Below the pieces are notes generated by a model that saw only the letters and a list, made by a program, of their open reading frames with translations, ran no database searches and was not told the origin of the DNA. From Candidatus Rifleibacteriota bacterium (GTDB lineage Bacteria; UBP17; UBA6191; JACPRK01), in the NCBI GenBank assembly GCA_016213865.1, contig JACQZL010000005.1, positions 3,473-16,141 of the forward strand: a stretch of DNA of 12,669 nt, written 5' to 3'. The position numbers and the translations under genes are program-made. Below are positions 11,643 to 12,669 of the stretch, piece after piece (positions within the stretch are counted from its first letter, which is position 1; each line of letters starts with the position of its first letter).

Positions 11643-12669
11643 ATGAAGATGGAATCGGGGTTGTCGGGCACGCTTCTCGTCGTCGACGACGAGGAGCTGA
11701 ACCTGGACATGCTCTCCCGCCGCCTCAAATCACGAGGCTACTCGGTGCGGACCGCCGGCAGCGGCAAGGCAGCGCTCGAGGCGCTGGAGGGCGTGGACAT
11801 GGTGCTGCTGGACGTCAGCATGCCCGAGATGGACGGCTTCGAGGTCCTGAGGGCGATCCGCCGCCAGCGAGGCAAGCTGGAGCTGCCGGTGTTGATGGTC
11901 ACCGCACGCACCGACAGCCAGGACATCATCGAGGCGCTCGAGATCGGGGCGAACGACTACATCACCAAGCCGATCGATCTGCCCGTCGCCCTGGCCCGTA
12001 TCAAGACCCACCTGTCGCTGCGGGAGGCCAGCGCGCAGAACGACCGCTTCCTCGGCACGGTCGCCCACGACCTGCGTAGTCCGCTGGGCAGCATCTCCAC
12101 CTGCGCGGACTACCTCGCCGACGAGCTCGAGCGCCTTGGAAGCGAGCGAGGCCGCAGACCCTGCGAGCGACTGCGCTCGCGCCTCGAGGCAGTCCGCAAG
12201 CTCGTCGACGGCCTGCTGGACCTGAGCGCCATCCGCCAGGGCCGCTTCCAGATCGAAACCAAGCGGATGGACCCGATGGAGGTGCTCCGCTCGACCCATG
12301 AAGAGGGGCTGCTGCTCGCGGCGAAGAAGGGGATCGAGTTGCACCTGGAGTGTCCGCAGTTCCTTCCTCCGATCCTCGCGGACGCCGAGCGGCTCGGGCA
12401 GATCCTCGGAAACCTGATCTCCAACGGAGTCGCGTACTCGAACCCGGGTACCGAGATGTGGTTGTCGGCTGCCCAGTTGACCCCGATGCTCGAGTTCACG
12501 GTCCGGGACCAGGGCGCGGGGCTCTCGGCCGAGGAGCAATCCCGGCTCTTCAAGGAGCCGGGCAGCGCCGGCGCGGCCCCGGCCGATGGCAAGCCCGGCC
12601 TGGGTCTGGGCCTGGCGATCACGAAGCGGCTGGTCGAGGCCCAGCACGGCACCCTTCGCGTCCAGAGCG
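11643..12669 (+). CDS. Hybrid receiver-histidine kinase, soluble (3' end outside window)
   Basis: This signalling protein has an N-terminal receiver domain fused to a histidine kinase core; 342 residues are visible and the frame runs off the window. Receiver (about 9-125): acidic pair D15-D16 in LLVVDDE, phospho-acceptor D57 in MVLLDVSMPEMDG, T87 in VTA and K109 in ITKP. Kinase: H142 in FLGTVAHDLRSPL; N box LGNLISNGVAYS (256-267); G1 box DQGAGL (289-294); G2 box GLGLGL (319-324). Only the last strand of the ATPase domain is missing, unless further domains follow. There is no membrane segment or PAS/GAF sensor, so input must come through phosphorylation of the receiver by another kinase or from a partner protein. 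The ATG at 11643 has GAGGTG five bases before it (11632-11637), 73 bases after the zinc-ribbon gene on the same strand. Output target unknown. Confidence 0.93.
   Translation, partial: MKMESGLSGTLLVVDDEELNLDMLSRRLKSRGYSVRTAGSGKAALEALEGVDMVLLDVSMPEMDGFEVLRAIRRQRGKLELPVLMVTARTDSQDIIEALEIGANDYITKPIDLPVALARIKTHLSLREASAQNDRFLGTVAHDLRSPLGSISTCADYLADELERLGSERGRRPCERLRSRLEAVRKLVDGLLDLSAIRQGRFQIETKRMDPMEVLRSTHEEGLLLAAKKGIELHLECPQFLPPILADAERLGQILGNLISNGVAYSNPGTEMWLSAAQLTPMLEFTVRDQGAGLSAEEQSRLFKEPGSAGAAPADGKPGLGLGLAITKRLVEAQHGTLRVQS

Noticed and set aside
11730..12647. A 305-codon minus-strand frame opposite the hybrid kinase
   Set aside because: The + strand encodes intact receiver and kinase motifs through the same bases; the minus-strand product is a composition artefact.

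Overview
The window is a GC-rich chromosomal segment from a free-living bacterium. The phylum cannot be fixed from sequence alone. A VWFA-related secreted protein, dispersed CAGAG-type and CCTGAGCCTGTCGAAGG-type repeats, strong G/C third-position bias and a Ddl-like ligase paired with a KamA-family enzyme suggest an Acidobacteriota-, Planctomycetota- or Myxococcota-like soil lineage; that is inference. No phage, transposase, CRISPR, rRNA or tRNA was seen.

Left part (1-2120, + strand): the 3' part of an unrecognised, probably exported protein, then a half-size GDT1/UPF0016 membrane protein (likely Mn2+/Ca2+ export) from a TTG start, and 7 bases later an exported von Willebrand A-domain protein with an intact MIDAS site. 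Positions 2121-3004 form an 885-base region without a convincing gene. It contains a consensus sigma70-type promoter, several perfect hairpins, two direct-repeat pairs and one dispersed-repeat element.

Centre (3005-5382, + strand): a two-gene operon of a D-Ala-D-Ala-ligase-like ATP-grasp enzyme and a lysine 2,3-aminomutase (KamA) homologue. The aminomutase keeps its iron-sulfur, PLP and lysine-binding residues but has lost the C-terminal zinc site. The ligase keeps its ATP/Mg residues but has changed D-alanine-pocket residues. Together they could make beta-lysine and join it to something. This is the best candidate in the window for an undescribed small pathway. A repeat- and hairpin-rich stretch follows, with one small coiled-coil gene on the minus strand.

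Right part (6091-11267): divergent treY (-) and treZ (+), which convert maltodextrin or glycogen ends to trehalose. A 143-base shared control region holds a perfect 7+2+7 palindrome. After treZ come a 69-residue six-cysteine zinc-ribbon-like protein and a soluble receiver-histidine kinase hybrid that runs off the window end.

A unifying but unproven reading is that the centre and right parts supply compatible solutes (a beta-lysine derivative and trehalose) for osmotic or desiccation stress, with metal handling and signalling genes nearby.
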